Assembly (NCBI GenBank): GCA_977006965.1
Contig: OZ345375.1
Span: 2,418,001 to 2,482,000 of the forward strand
DNA: 64,000 nucleotides
Origin: Phymatolithon calcareum
Taxonomy: Eukaryota; Rhodophyta; Florideophyceae; Hapalidiales
Direction: 5' to 3'
How positions within the stretch are numbered: the first letter of the stretch is position 1; each line of letters begins with the position of its first letter. Positions 1 through 11,396 of the stretch are shown in pieces. The notes beneath the pieces are model-generated. The model searched no databases. It had not been told where the DNA came from and worked only from the letters and a program-made list of their open reading frames with translations. Position numbers and translations under genes: made by a program.

Positions 1-529
1 ACGGGACCAATATTTATAGACTCGTTCGGTTGGGATTGAGACTTGAAATCAGTTGATTTTGGTAATTTTTTCTGAATTCCGGGGGCCGTACTATTTCCAA
101 ATTTGTCGCTTACAAGCGAGGCGCTGAGAGGATCAGGAAATGAGACACTCGACCTGGCACGCTTGAGCGCGAATAGTTTCCTGTTTTTTGGTTATTTTTC
201 AATAAATATTCATATATATCCTGCAACACACAATTCGTGCCAGGCGCCAACAGCTGCAGTATCCATACATCATGTATGATGTGATAGATACATTATCATA
301 GACTGTCCTGTACAGTACAGTATTGTAACACGGTGCTCCGCATTGCTGCATCAATAGTAACGACTGCAGCAGCTGTGATTTGGAATGGCCCACACGGTCG
401 AAGTTCTCTGAAACACTAATGGGCCGTGCACCTATTGTACTGTACTGTACTGTACTTGCGATGCGTACCGAATTCTGCCCGATCGCGAAGTTTGTGCTTT
501 ACTGTAATGACCATCACAAGCGCGAACTA
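1..529. other. Noncoding sequence with TACTGTAC-type motifs
   Basis: I see no convincing coding sequence here. Overlapping copies of the palindromic motif TGTACAGTAC/TACTGTAC occur near 310-321 and 437-456. The same motif is scattered through the noncoding parts of the whole window. Confidence 0.5.
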
Positions 530-927
530 CAGTCGGACCTCGATAAATGGATGGGCAATGTGGAATGGTCCAATATTCTCAAAATCGAGGTTATTCTCAA
601 GTCGAATTTTGAATCATAAGTTTTGGATCACACGTGTGCCGAACAGTAGCCATATTCTACTGTACTGTATGCCAATGGCAGGAGAAACATGAAAAGTACT
701 TACAGTATTCTACGAGTGAGGATATGCTCCGTGTACGCTAAACAAAATTATAACAAAATTTAAGGTATGCCCCGTGACCTCGAACATGAAGTAATGCTCC
801 TATCAAATATTCTAGAATCCTTTAATTTTCGTTAAATTTAGGCGGATACGGTTTTCGTGGAGCACTCGATTATGCTGCTAACCGAGGTTATTCTAAAAAA
901 GAGGTTCCATTTATCGAGGTCTGACTG
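530..927. mobile_element. 398-bp TA-flanked MITE, copy 1
   Basis: The left end reads CAGTCGGACCTCGATAAATG. The right end is its inverted complement with one mismatch. TA dinucleotides flank the element at 528-529 and 928-929, as expected of a TA target-site duplication. A second copy of exactly the same length lies at 32496-32893 in inverted orientation. It differs at scattered positions and also has TA on both sides. The element has no credible transposase, so it is a nonautonomous miniature inverted-repeat element. The terminal sequence and TA target suggest the Tc1/mariner superfamily, perhaps the pogo group (inference). Confidence 0.85.
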
Positions 928-3900
928 TATCATCTTGGAGATCAGACTTTGATGAACTCCCTTCTGATACGCCGCGGAACATGAGATCAAAATGTGGAAG
1001 GTTTTACGTTCATATGTATCCCAAAGACATATCTTTCTCTAAGTTATGGTTTATGGAAAACATTGAATAGCAAAATATTGCTTGGGACTGATATTGCCAC
1101 AAATAATATCAAAATATTCTTCTGCGTTCGATGTCTTGGTGCAGCCTGTGCAGTAGTCGATTTGTGATGTAGCTTCAGGTGAGCGGAATGAGCCCTCGCA
1201 CGAATCGAGTTGCTCTCTGTCATAAATGCTGCTGTGGGCAACCGTCCTGCATCAGTAGGCTATTTCCAGCTACTGTACTGGGCTTCTGTCCGAATGATGG
1301 ATGCATACAGTATGATAACATACAGTAATTTAACTGTGCTCACTACTGTACAGTACTGTACTTTACAGCACTACAATAGTTCACACTATTCATCACCGTC
1401 GACTCCGCCGCCATGACCGTGGGCCAGAAGCTGGCCCACTACTGTACAATACTCAGCCGATCGCTGAAGTTGTCCGCTCACTCCAGCAGCACGATGTGGT
1501 CGTCGCATGGGCTTAATTTACGAGAAGCATTGACAAACGCAGAGTGTTCGGGCAGCACTGTTGGATTCCTAAGGAGACAAAAAACAGTCAGCCGCACATC
1601 GTGCGCGGATGATCGTCATCACGATGATGACCCCATTGCTTGCGGTATTGTGTCAACAATGTGCCATGCAAAGCGTACTATCCATACAGTAGTCTATTAA
1701 AGTAAATTAGATTTAGGTTGTCTGCCTTTACCCCCGGAGCTCGCGGCTTTCTCGTGACTTTCTGTGGCATTTTGACTATTTTAGCACTATAATATGTGAT
1801 ACCGCCTGTGTGCGCCGTCGCGCTTTGGCCGCACTTGCCTTGCCAATATCGCTCAACAGTAATTTGTTAAATTCATTATCAGATGAATCCTGATTTTGTA
1901 CTGCAGACGAACTCCTTCATATGATACCCGTGTCTGCAATTCACACCTCAACTCCAGATATCGAAGAATGTTCTGCAATCGTTCGGCACCATACTTACAT
2001 TTTGAGAAGTTCAGGTAACGCAGAAGGCTGTGAGAAATGCTATGCCATTTATTGTGCCTTTTTGTCTCTAGGACAGCATGACGTAAATGGCAAGTCTCTT
2101 CTACAACGGCAAGTTGCTGATACCGTTGCGAAGAACTGCGGCGCTGGAAAATATTTTTTTCTTCTCATCGTGGCCTCCGGCCAGCGAGCGGAATCCTCAG
2201 CACTGTACTGCTCTGTAGCGTAATTATTCATTTCATTGAGTTGCCCGCTGCCACCTTCACGGAGAAAGTTGGCAACCTACAGTACCATCATGTTACAGGA
2301 GGGTTTCTAGCTACGGGTATCATACCTGCTATGGGATATCTCGTTAGGGCGATCTCGGCTTGTTCAGCTACTGTACTGTCAGGCTGAATTACCCTTGGTG
2401 CGATCCTGTGCTATGCTGCTGGTCTCCATCTCAGCGGGCGTGGCCAGTGGTCGATCATGTTCTCAAGGACCGTTACAACTCCCTCTGCTGGCTTCGCGTC
2501 TAATTGTGGGTAAGTTGTAAACTTGGCAAATTTCTCATCCATTTAATCCCGCTTGCGCCGTATGGTACTGTAGCAAGAAGGCTTACTTAATGTGAGCGAC
2601 CGTAAGTTGAAACTTACTGTGTGTGAACCAGGAAGACTAGTACACCTTGGACCATTAGTTAATCACAGCAGATATCATGTGACTTTTTCAAAGGGTTTTC
2701 GCTGTACTGCAGGGAACCCATGGCATATAGTTGCTGACACAAAACGTATTCCAGTTTTTTCTTGAAAACGTCTTGTGTCAGCAACTACATACAAATATAT
2801 CGTTCTCACTGATACTGAAATAGATGGCGAATCGTCCACTTTTAATCCCAACTATAAATAGTCTTAGGGTTTTCTGTCCCAAAAAAAACTGAAACGGAAC
2901 AGAGGCGTCTCGGCATGGCGCGAGAGAGACGCCGCTCGCCGCCTACTGCACAGTATTCATTTGCAGCCGCAAGGGGCATTATGCCCCTTCCATGATGGAT
3001 AGCTCAATCTTAACGGAAAAGCTAATTTAACTTCTGCAGCCTAGGAAGTGCTTACGTTCGATTCCCCACCTGCTGTCCAATCACACACTGCGCCACGTGG
3101 TTCACTGCACTGACCAGGATCCAGCCCTGACCTGCTGTTCCTCTACATGCATGCATATAAATTTAGAACAATGTACAGTACATTACCATGTCAGACCTTC
3201 TTACGTTGTGCTCCCCAAGAAGTGTGCAGTAGAGTACAGTGCTGTATTGTGCCTTATCTTCTGCGACTTCGCTCTAAGAAGCTACCGCGATTGCAGGTAT
3301 ATTCCCATTCTCCAATCACCATAATGGCTTCTTCCCGCACGTCCTACGAGGCCTTGCCACGTTATATTAATAGCGTGGAGTTTTTTTAAAGAAGTAAAAA
3401 AACTATATTCTTCTCCAGCTGCAACCTCTGTTAGCCCAAATCTGCTTTGTCGAAGGGGACCGAGGACTGTTGCTGGGGCCATGCACCGCACCGCTGGCTC
3501 TCTTCACCCTGGTTTTACGCGATAGAAAAAAAGACCCAACTTTCCCGCTCTTGTACAAACAAGTGTCCCTGGATGGTCTTTGAACCCCGTTGATTCTGTA
3601 AGCGAACACAAGAGTAGTCCATTCATTTAAGTCTCGTCCGAAAAGTGCAACATCGCAGTGAAAGAACTGAACTATTTCACTCTTATCCACAGCCCACGAT
3701 TCAATTTCATGACGGCCGGAAGCACATTTAACGCTGCATGACAAACATCTTCTTACTCATTTGCTTCTCTCTCATGGCACAACATCACAAAGTACGATAA
3801 CAACCCATAAATTTCGGGGACGACGGTCCATTTCTATATGATCCAACAATACCTGAAACTTGCATTGACATGTTGGACGACAGATTAAATCCATTCGGGC

Positions 3901-5424
3901 GAATACAAATGTACTACGATGCTCGGAATAATCTTGAACGTGTTATCAACTTCGAAAGTGCAAGTCAGTTTGTCAACACTTTCTACCTCAAGGGAAAATT
4001 TCTTCACCATTCAAGTCTCGGTTGTGAGCCACGGTAAGGTATTGACATCCAAACTTCAAATACTCATCATACCATGTACTACATACAGTAGGGAGAACAA
4101 CCGGAGCTGGAGCCAAAGCTAGAAAAAACTTTGCCAGAGATCCTAACTGTGCATATTTGCCATATGCACGGCGACAGAAGCTGAAGGATTTCTACTACAC
4201 TATACAGTATCTCCATGAGCGTGAAGATATGGCTCTGTGCCTGTCGGCACAGAATGCACGAATGTTGTGTTGAAATGTAAAGTAAAAGGAAGTCCCAAAA
4301 GACATCGACGATCATAGCGCTCCGATTGACACACAAAGAATTCGTCTCAGGTCGCCCTGAGGAATATCGGACAATCGCATCGGGCAGCCATCGAATGAGA
4401 TTCAAGTGTGGGATATGTAATGATTTTTTAAAAGCTCCCAACGCCTCACCTAGAAGGCTAATGTAGCGTAGTCTGGTCACTGATCTTTGTGTATCCCAGC
4501 AGATCACACATGGGCATGGGCTCTGTACAGCGGTCCCTGTCATCTGACTGCATAAAAAACAATACGATCCTGGATGTTCGTGGATCGAAAGGATGTAAAT
4601 TGGCTGGAGACAGCTGAAGTAACGTCACCAAGGCTAACTGAAACATGTCTCATGTGTACCAAGGACCCGAATGTATACCTGAAATTTCATGTGGTTCTCC
4701 AATTTCAAGGTACACAATTGTTTGGTTTACCTAAGCTCCCGGCACAATATTTGGTGGTTTAACGATCCACAAGCCTCGTGCACTGCCCGATCGTTGGAAT
4801 CTATTTTCTGCCAGCTCTCTGTTTCGCATTGATGTATTTCAATTTTTGTCTCGCTCGGACTGCTTGCGCAAGGCGGAAAACGACTGTGATACTGGAGAAC
4901 ACCACGTGAGGTGGCACAACGGGGAGAAATAAGGCAGTCAGGCTCTTCTCTGCAACTGGGACCACCCAGGATTCGAACATGGACTTGACGGACTGTATGA
5001 TGGGCATCCCCGCAGGCACTTTTATCACCACTACTGAAGGGTCCAGTACAACACGTGGGCAGGACCCAGATGACATGACTGAATGTAAATTAGATCTGCA
5101 ACGGGCATATCTCGAACTCTATTTCAGACGCTGATCAGATTGGTTTTTATTTCTTGAATGTCCTTGGTAGAATTGACTCTTTCTTTGATTTAGGAACATT
5201 TTCGAATAGCACGGCAGTAGATTTTTGCAAAATCGATGGGATGTCGATCAAAAAGGAGTTTATACGTATTGCCCCTAATTATTCCTAACAAGAAGCTTCC
5301 CACAGGTCATGTTTAAGGGAACAACTGTGTTTCCCATAGAAGTAGTCTCGTAGGAGCTCTTGACCTATGGCATATCAAATACCCAATCAGATGCAAGCAA
5401 CAACCACACGTGTTCCTAATTAAT
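928..5424. other. Gene-poor stretch with small inverted repeats
   Basis: The short open frames here have no recognisable domains and overlap on both strands, so none is called. A hairpin lies at 2728-2742/2773-2787 with 15-nt complementary arms around TTGCTGACACAA. TACTGTAC-type motifs are frequent near 1275, 1343-1360, 1440, 2203, 2369 and 3172. About 80 bp near 4380-4470 resembles 6620-6710, both containing AGCTCCCAA.GCCTCACCT, so a repeat family is present. Open frames at 4079-4543 (-) and 4801-5076 (-) are the longest but remain unassigned. Confidence 0.4.
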
Positions 5425-5526
5425 GAGAGCAATTGATTCGGTTAACCATGGTTAACCGAATCGATTCGGTAAGATGTGTACATTTTATGCATAAAATGTA
5501 CACATCTTACCGAATCGATTGCTCTC
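5425..5526. repeat. Nested palindromes, fold-back sequence
   Basis: A 62-nt perfect palindrome spans 5459-5520, centred on ATGCAT. A 28-nt perfect palindrome centred on CCATGG (5435-5462) overlaps its left edge. An outer pair, GAGAGCAATTGATTCGGT and its near-complement, encloses both. Such a structure would extrude as a cruciform or form a strong RNA hairpin. No gene overlaps it convincingly. It may be an extreme miniature fold-back element or a product of local inverted duplication. Confidence 0.85.
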
Positions 5527-6731
5527 ACAAATTACGTACGCAGCAAAATTGGAAGGGAGCATGAACATTACAGCACTTATAAAGCCCCTCTGCGTCGCAT
5601 CGGGAACATTGGAGTAAACGCTCGAGTGTTCATGCGCATGAGCAGAGCAAAGTGCACTTTATGACAGTAACCCAATTCGCAGTGATATATAACCGAGAAT
5701 AATTGTGTTGTTACTGTGCAAACAAGAACGCGACAGAATTTGTCGTACTTGCGATTGTTTGTGACCTGAATGTCGCAACTTCGAGGTCAGGAATCAGCAC
5801 TCTCGAGAAGACAAGAAACAAGAGATCTCAGGTGGCTCCGTTTGCCAGACTGTCGCATGTTTTTGCACAACGGTCGAGTAAATTCGGAGACAGTATGACT
5901 GGCTCTCAACGGACGATACTTCACCCTCCAGCGCTGGCGACAAGATTCGGAACGGTATAAGTACGGCGGCACCCGAGCACTCGATTGAGCGGAAGGCAGT
6001 CGGAATAAGAATCAACCAGTCTTGGTCGGCTCAGTGCTCCTTACGGGAGCGCACGGAGAGAAGTGGCCGGTGTAGGCGTCGCGCCATGCCCGGTCCCCGT
6101 TTTGGGAAACCAGCGGTCATCACAGATCATCATGACTAACTGGCGTGCGACGACATTCTTGAACAGCACGTGGACCATTCGTCGGGTTCTACTAGGCTGA
6201 GCGCGCGAAAGGTAATAAACTCTCTTTTGTTCTACATTGTTCATTGCCGTTTTGCGACACTGAATGATCTAACCTCCAGGTTGACCCTTGATTATGACAT
6301 AATTGTGATGCAAGAACAAGTCTAATATTATTCGAGTTCAAAAAAATCAGCGCCCATGAAAAAAACGAGCCCTCAATTGCAAGTTTTCTACGAAGAAAAT
6401 TGTGATATCTACTTTAATTTCACGTCAGTGTAAAGTTGGATGGTACCGTACTGTACCAAAAAGAGTCTGCACTCGTAGATTGAGAACGGGAAGAACAGCA
6501 ATGCCAAGACAGTTGAAATGTTTCCCTGCAGATCCTCCAGCCTGTGGCTTGACGTGTCAGGTCAGCTGTCCAACTACTGTAATAAATATTATCAACTCTA
6601 CAACTCTTTTCAAGGGCAAAGAACAACGAGGAAATCCGCTAAATGGATTCAAATGGGGATATTTGATGATTTTATTTTGAGAGCTCCCAAAGCCTCACCT
6701 TGGAGTAACGGGGCAGCTCTTGCGATAATCT
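5527..6731. other. No recognisable gene
   Basis: Short overlapping open frames occur on both strands, none with a recognisable domain. 6620-6710 carries the repeat shared with 4380-4470. Confidence 0.4.
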
Positions 6732-7370
6732 CTAAGCTAAACTCCTCTGGCTACTCAAAACGTTCTTGATTCGTAATTCTCTCCCAACAAGAGCTCCTGT
6801 GAGTCTCTTGCACTCAAACTCAATTTCTGTACTCATCTTCGACGGCGCTAGAGTACGTTGTAAGGCGACTAGTTCGATCAGCGCTGTAATCCCACAATAG
6901 GCACCCAATACTGATTTCCTCCAAAGTGGTGCTCGGTTGAATGTCAACCTTAGGCACTTTAAACGTGTTGTTCTTTCTCCTATGTAAAAGATCCCTGGTA
7001 GCTTGCCTTCAATAGGAAGCTTCATTGATCTGCCTTCTTCTTCCTTCTCCCATACGCGAAAGTTTGCTAAATATACATCCTTCGCCATATATAATACACA
7101 TCGGTTATGCGGAGAATTGGACAGTAAATGTAATGCGTGTGACATAACATTCATAAGCATGATGCTTCTCCCACATTGTTGGGAAGCATGGAAATCAGCT
7201 GGGGAGGTCCAGCTGAGTGCGCTCTCTCCGTGAGCGATGCCGAAGGTCGGAGTGGTCGCCTGCCTCTTGGCATCATATGCTGTCAGGGTGAAAAGCTGGC
7301 CCTGTGTCACTGAGATCAGGTGGATTGCGTTAACACTGACGAAACTGTTGAAAGGCGCACAGGTGTCCAT
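6732..7370 (-). pseudogene. Fragment of an unidentified repeated protein family (copy 1)
   Basis: A 212-codon open frame on the minus strand has no domain I recognise. Its second half is clearly related to the minus-strand frame at 52117-52470. Both contain the order LPG(I/V).YI..R..RL(K/R)CLRL, then FN.APL.RK, then ALQRTL/VLQRTL and EIE.ECKRLT. Conservation at the protein level with diverged DNA shows that this was once coding. Related sequence further upstream in the family (an acidic, coiled-coil-like stretch) is found near 38040-38235 and 52535-52705. The frame lacks a clear gene start because the region upstream is a fold-back duplication (7525-7669). The family could be a mobile-element gene or a host multigene family. 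Confidence 0.5.
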
Positions 7371-7524
7371 CGAGCCCTTCGGGCAACAGAAAACGCTGTG
7401 AAGTTGCTGCCCGTGTCCTCCCAGAGAGAGGAGTTGTGGTAAGTGTGTACACTCCGCCAGGGTCGCACTGCCGGCAGGTACGAGCGCAGTACTCTGAATT
7501 GAGCCAGGTGTTGGACCTCAGTAG

Positions 7525-7669
7525 CAGCTCACGGAGATCGTCCACAAACAGAGTAGTGTCGTCATAAAGCCAACACAAGCGCACAGCCGCTGTGCTGTGC
7601 TGCTATGCTGTGCGCATGTGTTAGCTTTAACGCGACACCACTCTGTTTGCGGACTATCTCCGTGAGCTG
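7525..7669. repeat. 61-bp inverted repeat with 23-nt spacer (fold-back)
   Basis: Arms 7525-7585 and 7609-7669 are complementary at about 52 of 61 positions, starting with CAGCTCACGGAGAT. Both arms read as related peptide in opposite directions (QLTEIV.KQS.V), so the structure looks like an inverted duplication of a coding segment. Transcribed, it would give a long imperfect hairpin. Confidence 0.8.
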
Positions 7670-7793
7670 GGCGGCGTTTCCACGGACTCGGCCCCATTCG
7701 GTTGGGAAGAGTACCAAAAATGCTTTTATTTTATTGTCTCTCTCACAGGCCTATTGTGAGGATATTACCTACGCCGCGATAGTTGGTGCATAA

Positions 7794-10291
7794 CAAAAAA
7801 TATAACCCGCACTACGTTCATCTTTCCGCTCCAAGAATCATCAAGTCATTGTGCCACACAGCGCCATCACCAAAATCTATGCCCACTTCATGCTGGTAAG
7901 AATAGTTTCTGAAGCTATTCAAAACGCTCCTCTACCATTACAAGCAACGCGTTAAACGACGTTTAAAAAGTTAGTTGCAAGTGCGCAATTAATATCGTAT
8001 CCCTACTGGAAAGGCTATATACGGGCAAAGACATGGCTATGTGTGTCAAGGATTGCAAGTCTATCTAGAGACGAAATTTTATCGTTCTGGGAGCATCTGT
8101 TCAGGTGATAGCTCCTGATATGTTACACGCCATGATACCTGCTATGGCTCATGTAACCATTTCGATTACTTTTGCACTCACTGTTGCTCCGCATTACTTA
8201 GTACCTCAATTAAGCTGCTCATAATTCGTGGTTACTGTGCTACATAGCAACAAGATGTCTCTGATGATTCGAATTTCTGTCATAAGCCATCGCTAGCTTA
8301 ATAGCTGAAGAAATAGCAGGCAGACACAATCATTACTGATGTGATATTTTCGCCTTTGAACTAGACCAGTTCTTTCTCTCAAAAATCCCCAGAACGACTA
8401 AACCTGAATATCTTACAATCAGCAGACATAGTTGCACTCGGACTGGTCAACATGCAATAGGTAATACTGTACAACAGTTCCTGATGCCGTGGATTACATG
8501 CCAGGATGGAGGACTGCTCTTGGGTATAATACAACCGCCTTACTAGTGCAACAATAGCATGGCCAGAGGTACAACGTTATCGCCATGTACAATTGGTACG
8601 CCGCGATTAGCTCTGCGAATACCCCCATCACATCTTAGGACTATGGCAAGACACAACTTTGAGCTCTAGGTACCTGGATTTCTCAAGCAGTAAAACGGAT
8701 TTCGCCTTTTTGGGGTGCGTTCGCAGAGCTGCACTTGTAGGATGCAGTTAGAGAGCTACTGAAATAGATCCAGTTCCGGAGCATCTCAGAGGCCCTTAGA
8801 TGTGAACTACGTGTAGAACGCCTCAAATATACTCCAATAAGGAGAGGAAATTTTTGACGTGCTGTCCCGCACAAGATATTGGTAATTTCGACTGCTTGAA
8901 ACCCCAGCATAAGGAAAGGACGAGAGGCCCGAGTAATTAGAAGGCAAAAATATACGTCTATAATTCGGATCCCCAGGTTTATACCCTGTAATTTAGTATT
9001 TGTTGAGTGAAACCGTCTTTATGCGAAGATTGAGTTTCGAGAAGAGCCAACTGAGTATGAAAGTATCATAGCACATCGCACTGTCGCATGCACGTGTGCA
9101 CGTGTGCACGTGTGCTCGAACTCAGGGCCGGTCTATACCGGCATGTTCGTGTTCGTGTTTGTTCGTTTTATCATAATTTTGGTGACTTGTCAATTTTGAT
9201 TTGGCAATTGAATGCAAAAAAATATGCGCCGTGCGTTTACAGGAACACGCGCCAGGAGCAGGAAAGTTAACCTCTTTCCCGGAAAAATAGGGTTCCATCA
9301 GGGGAAAGTAAACTTTCCGCTGGTTCCATGTTCATGTTTTTCGCTCCCGCCAAATATCCAGTTCATGGCCTTATATACCCCTCAAGAACGACTTTTGATC
9401 TCTAAAATGGCGCTAATCTCGGACCCTAACTGCATCAATGCACGAAGCTGCTGTCGCGCATTAAAACGCCCAGAAAGACGCTCAGCGAATTCACCCGGTC
9501 TCGTTATTCACCCGTTGGTGCTACACTCCCTATGACACGCCAATGCCATCGATGGAGACGGGAACCCCATCGTATGGGTTTACATTGCACTCTGTCGAAA
9601 CTTTCTGTGTGCGATTGTTGGCTATCGCGGCGACATCGTCCTCACATGCCGTAAAACATGTTGCGCTGTCCCTTCTTCCAGGAGTCGCAGCGTGACCATC
9701 GCATCCTGCAGGAAGAACAGCAGCACTGCTTCCTCCGCAAGCAGAAACAGCACCGGCGGGACCAGTAACATATCCATCAGCGACAGCAATGGCACGACAT
9801 CAGGCATCAGAAGAAAGAACGACACGGGGACGGTTTCCATGAGTACCGTCATCAGGGCGCCCAGCTTGGGAAAGATCGGCTGTTGGCGATGGCACAGCCG
9901 AGAGCTCATGGAAATTAGCTCGCGGAGTCGCGCCATCGCCACTTGAAACAATTGCTGCGCTTCCCCCACGGATGGCCGGAGAGACGGAATCATGTGGAAG
10001 AATGTCTTGCGCTTGTCCATCCATGACCCCTCAGGTAAAAGTTCAGCTTGCAAAGAGTGCTTGAGTCGAAGGGTTGGAGTTGCCCTGGGTGTGTACCAGT
10101 TTCATCGGTGTTGGGTATTATGAGTATGATCCAGAGCAATAGGAATATGATGAGCAACAAACATCATGTTTAGACTCTGTGGGTATAGACTGGTGCAACA
10201 TTTCTCGCATCTCGTTCTGATACAATCGAATAAACACAAACATGCCGGAATAGACCGGCCCTCATACGCGCGATAGTGCGATGACGTTATC
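7794..10291. other. Gene-poor stretch
   Basis: No intact gene is recognised. A GTGCAC repeat lies at 9088-9118. Between about 9660 and 10050 a plus-strand reading rich in Gln, Glu and Arg (QEEQQH, RKQKQH) is broken by stops. The opposite strand has a 143-codon hydrophobic frame (9622-10053). Neither is a safe call. The first could be remains of a charged, glutamine-rich protein. Confidence 0.35.
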
Positions 10292-10679
10292 AGAGGAACC
10301 TTCTTGAGAATTCGATTTTTGCGTCCGCCTTACCAGTCTGAAAAAGTCCTCAAATCCAGTCCGAAATATTTTCACTGGTAATGAGGACGCGGCATAGGCA
10401 TGGCGTGGCTGATGTGCTCATCTATGGGACATATTTTCTCATAACGATTTTTAGTTTTCGGACGTGGAATTGCTTTTCAACCAAACTTTTCGTGATGTTC
10501 CAAGTTTTTGCTCAAAAGTGTGCAAAAACATCTGAAGCGAAAGTTTGCAAATCAACACTCAGCCACTGAAAACCTATGCCGCGTCCTGCTAACCAGTCCA
10601 CGAAATAATGACTGGTAATGAGGACTTTTTTGACTGGGTCTATGCCGCGATTTTGATGAATTCTCAAGAAGGCCCCTCT
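10292..10679. mobile_element. Fold-back/MITE-like element with long inverted ends
   Basis: The ends are inverted copies of about 65-70 bp. The left end, from 10292, contains CCTTCTTGAGAATTC, and the right end reaches 10679 with its complement. A second, inner inverted pair contains GGACGCGGCATAGG (about 10371-10400 and 10569-10598). No transposase is present. I could not find a convincing target-site duplication, so the superfamily is open and the exact ends are approximate. Confidence 0.6.
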
Positions 10680-11396
10680 AGCAGATCGAAGAAGCAACGT
10701 GAGAAAAGAGAGAATAAGGCACCGATGATGGCGAAAAATATTAGGGAGATATAGGGCTTAATCCGGGGAATGTGGGAGGGCACCGGTGCGCGTGTGCAGA
10801 ATGCAAAAATCTGCGACAGAACTAGGGAAATTAAGGAATTGGGCATTGTAGGCACCGGTGCCTTATTCCTTCTTTCATCACGTTTTTGATCGGAGGGGCC
10901 GTCACCGGAAAACTACAGTACGTGTCCTTTTCTCTGTCATAAACTTAGCTCCTCGTTGGGGCTTTACCTCGCAGGTACAGTAAGTGAGCAGAACGGCAAG
11001 CAACCCACTACTGTACAGTATTCCACTGCTATGCAGTACTGTAGTGCTTGTTTAGTGCAACCGATTGCGTAGTGTTGAAAAACAATGGTATCAGTGTACA
11101 GTACTGTAGTCACCACAGTGCTCTCTTAAACGTGGCACTGGCGACTACGAGGACAAAGTTTTGAATTATTGACATTGAAATTACTTTTGTCATAAGCGTG
11201 TTCGCTTCATTCCCAAGTTTCGGTGTGTGCTCAGTTCCACGCTGCGTCGTCGTGGTACAGTATCTACATCCCCGGCATTGACCGTGCTTGAGTCTACGAC
11301 ACAAAGTAGGCACAGCGTATCGCCCTGTGATCGCCCTGCTCTTGAACTGTTTCGTTCAACGTACTTTCGTCTCGAGCAGTTTTGCATCTAACATCA
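10680..11396. promoter_or_regulatory. Upstream region of the methyltransferase gene, motif-rich
   Basis: There is no credible gene here. TACTGTAC-type motifs cluster at about 10976, 11008-11018, 11034-11043 and 11096-11107, within 450 bp upstream of the FkbM-type gene. Whether they are regulatory is inference. Confidence 0.3.

Noticed and set aside
3040-3085. Possible T-loop GTTCGATTCCC
   Set aside because: The five bases on either side are not complementary and no cloverleaf can be built upstream.
4079-4543. 154-codon minus-strand frame
   Set aside because: Its Cys/Leu/Ile-rich composition is not matched to any family, there is no promoter or splice support, and part overlaps a noncoding repeat shared with 6620-6710.
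4930-5010. Possible minus-strand tRNA T-arm (GTTCGAATCC)
   Set aside because: The flanking T-stem does not pair properly and no acceptor or anticodon arm can be drawn.
11382-11396. Upstream start for the methyltransferase at 11382
   Set aside because: The codon there is TTG. The first ATG in frame is at 11397.
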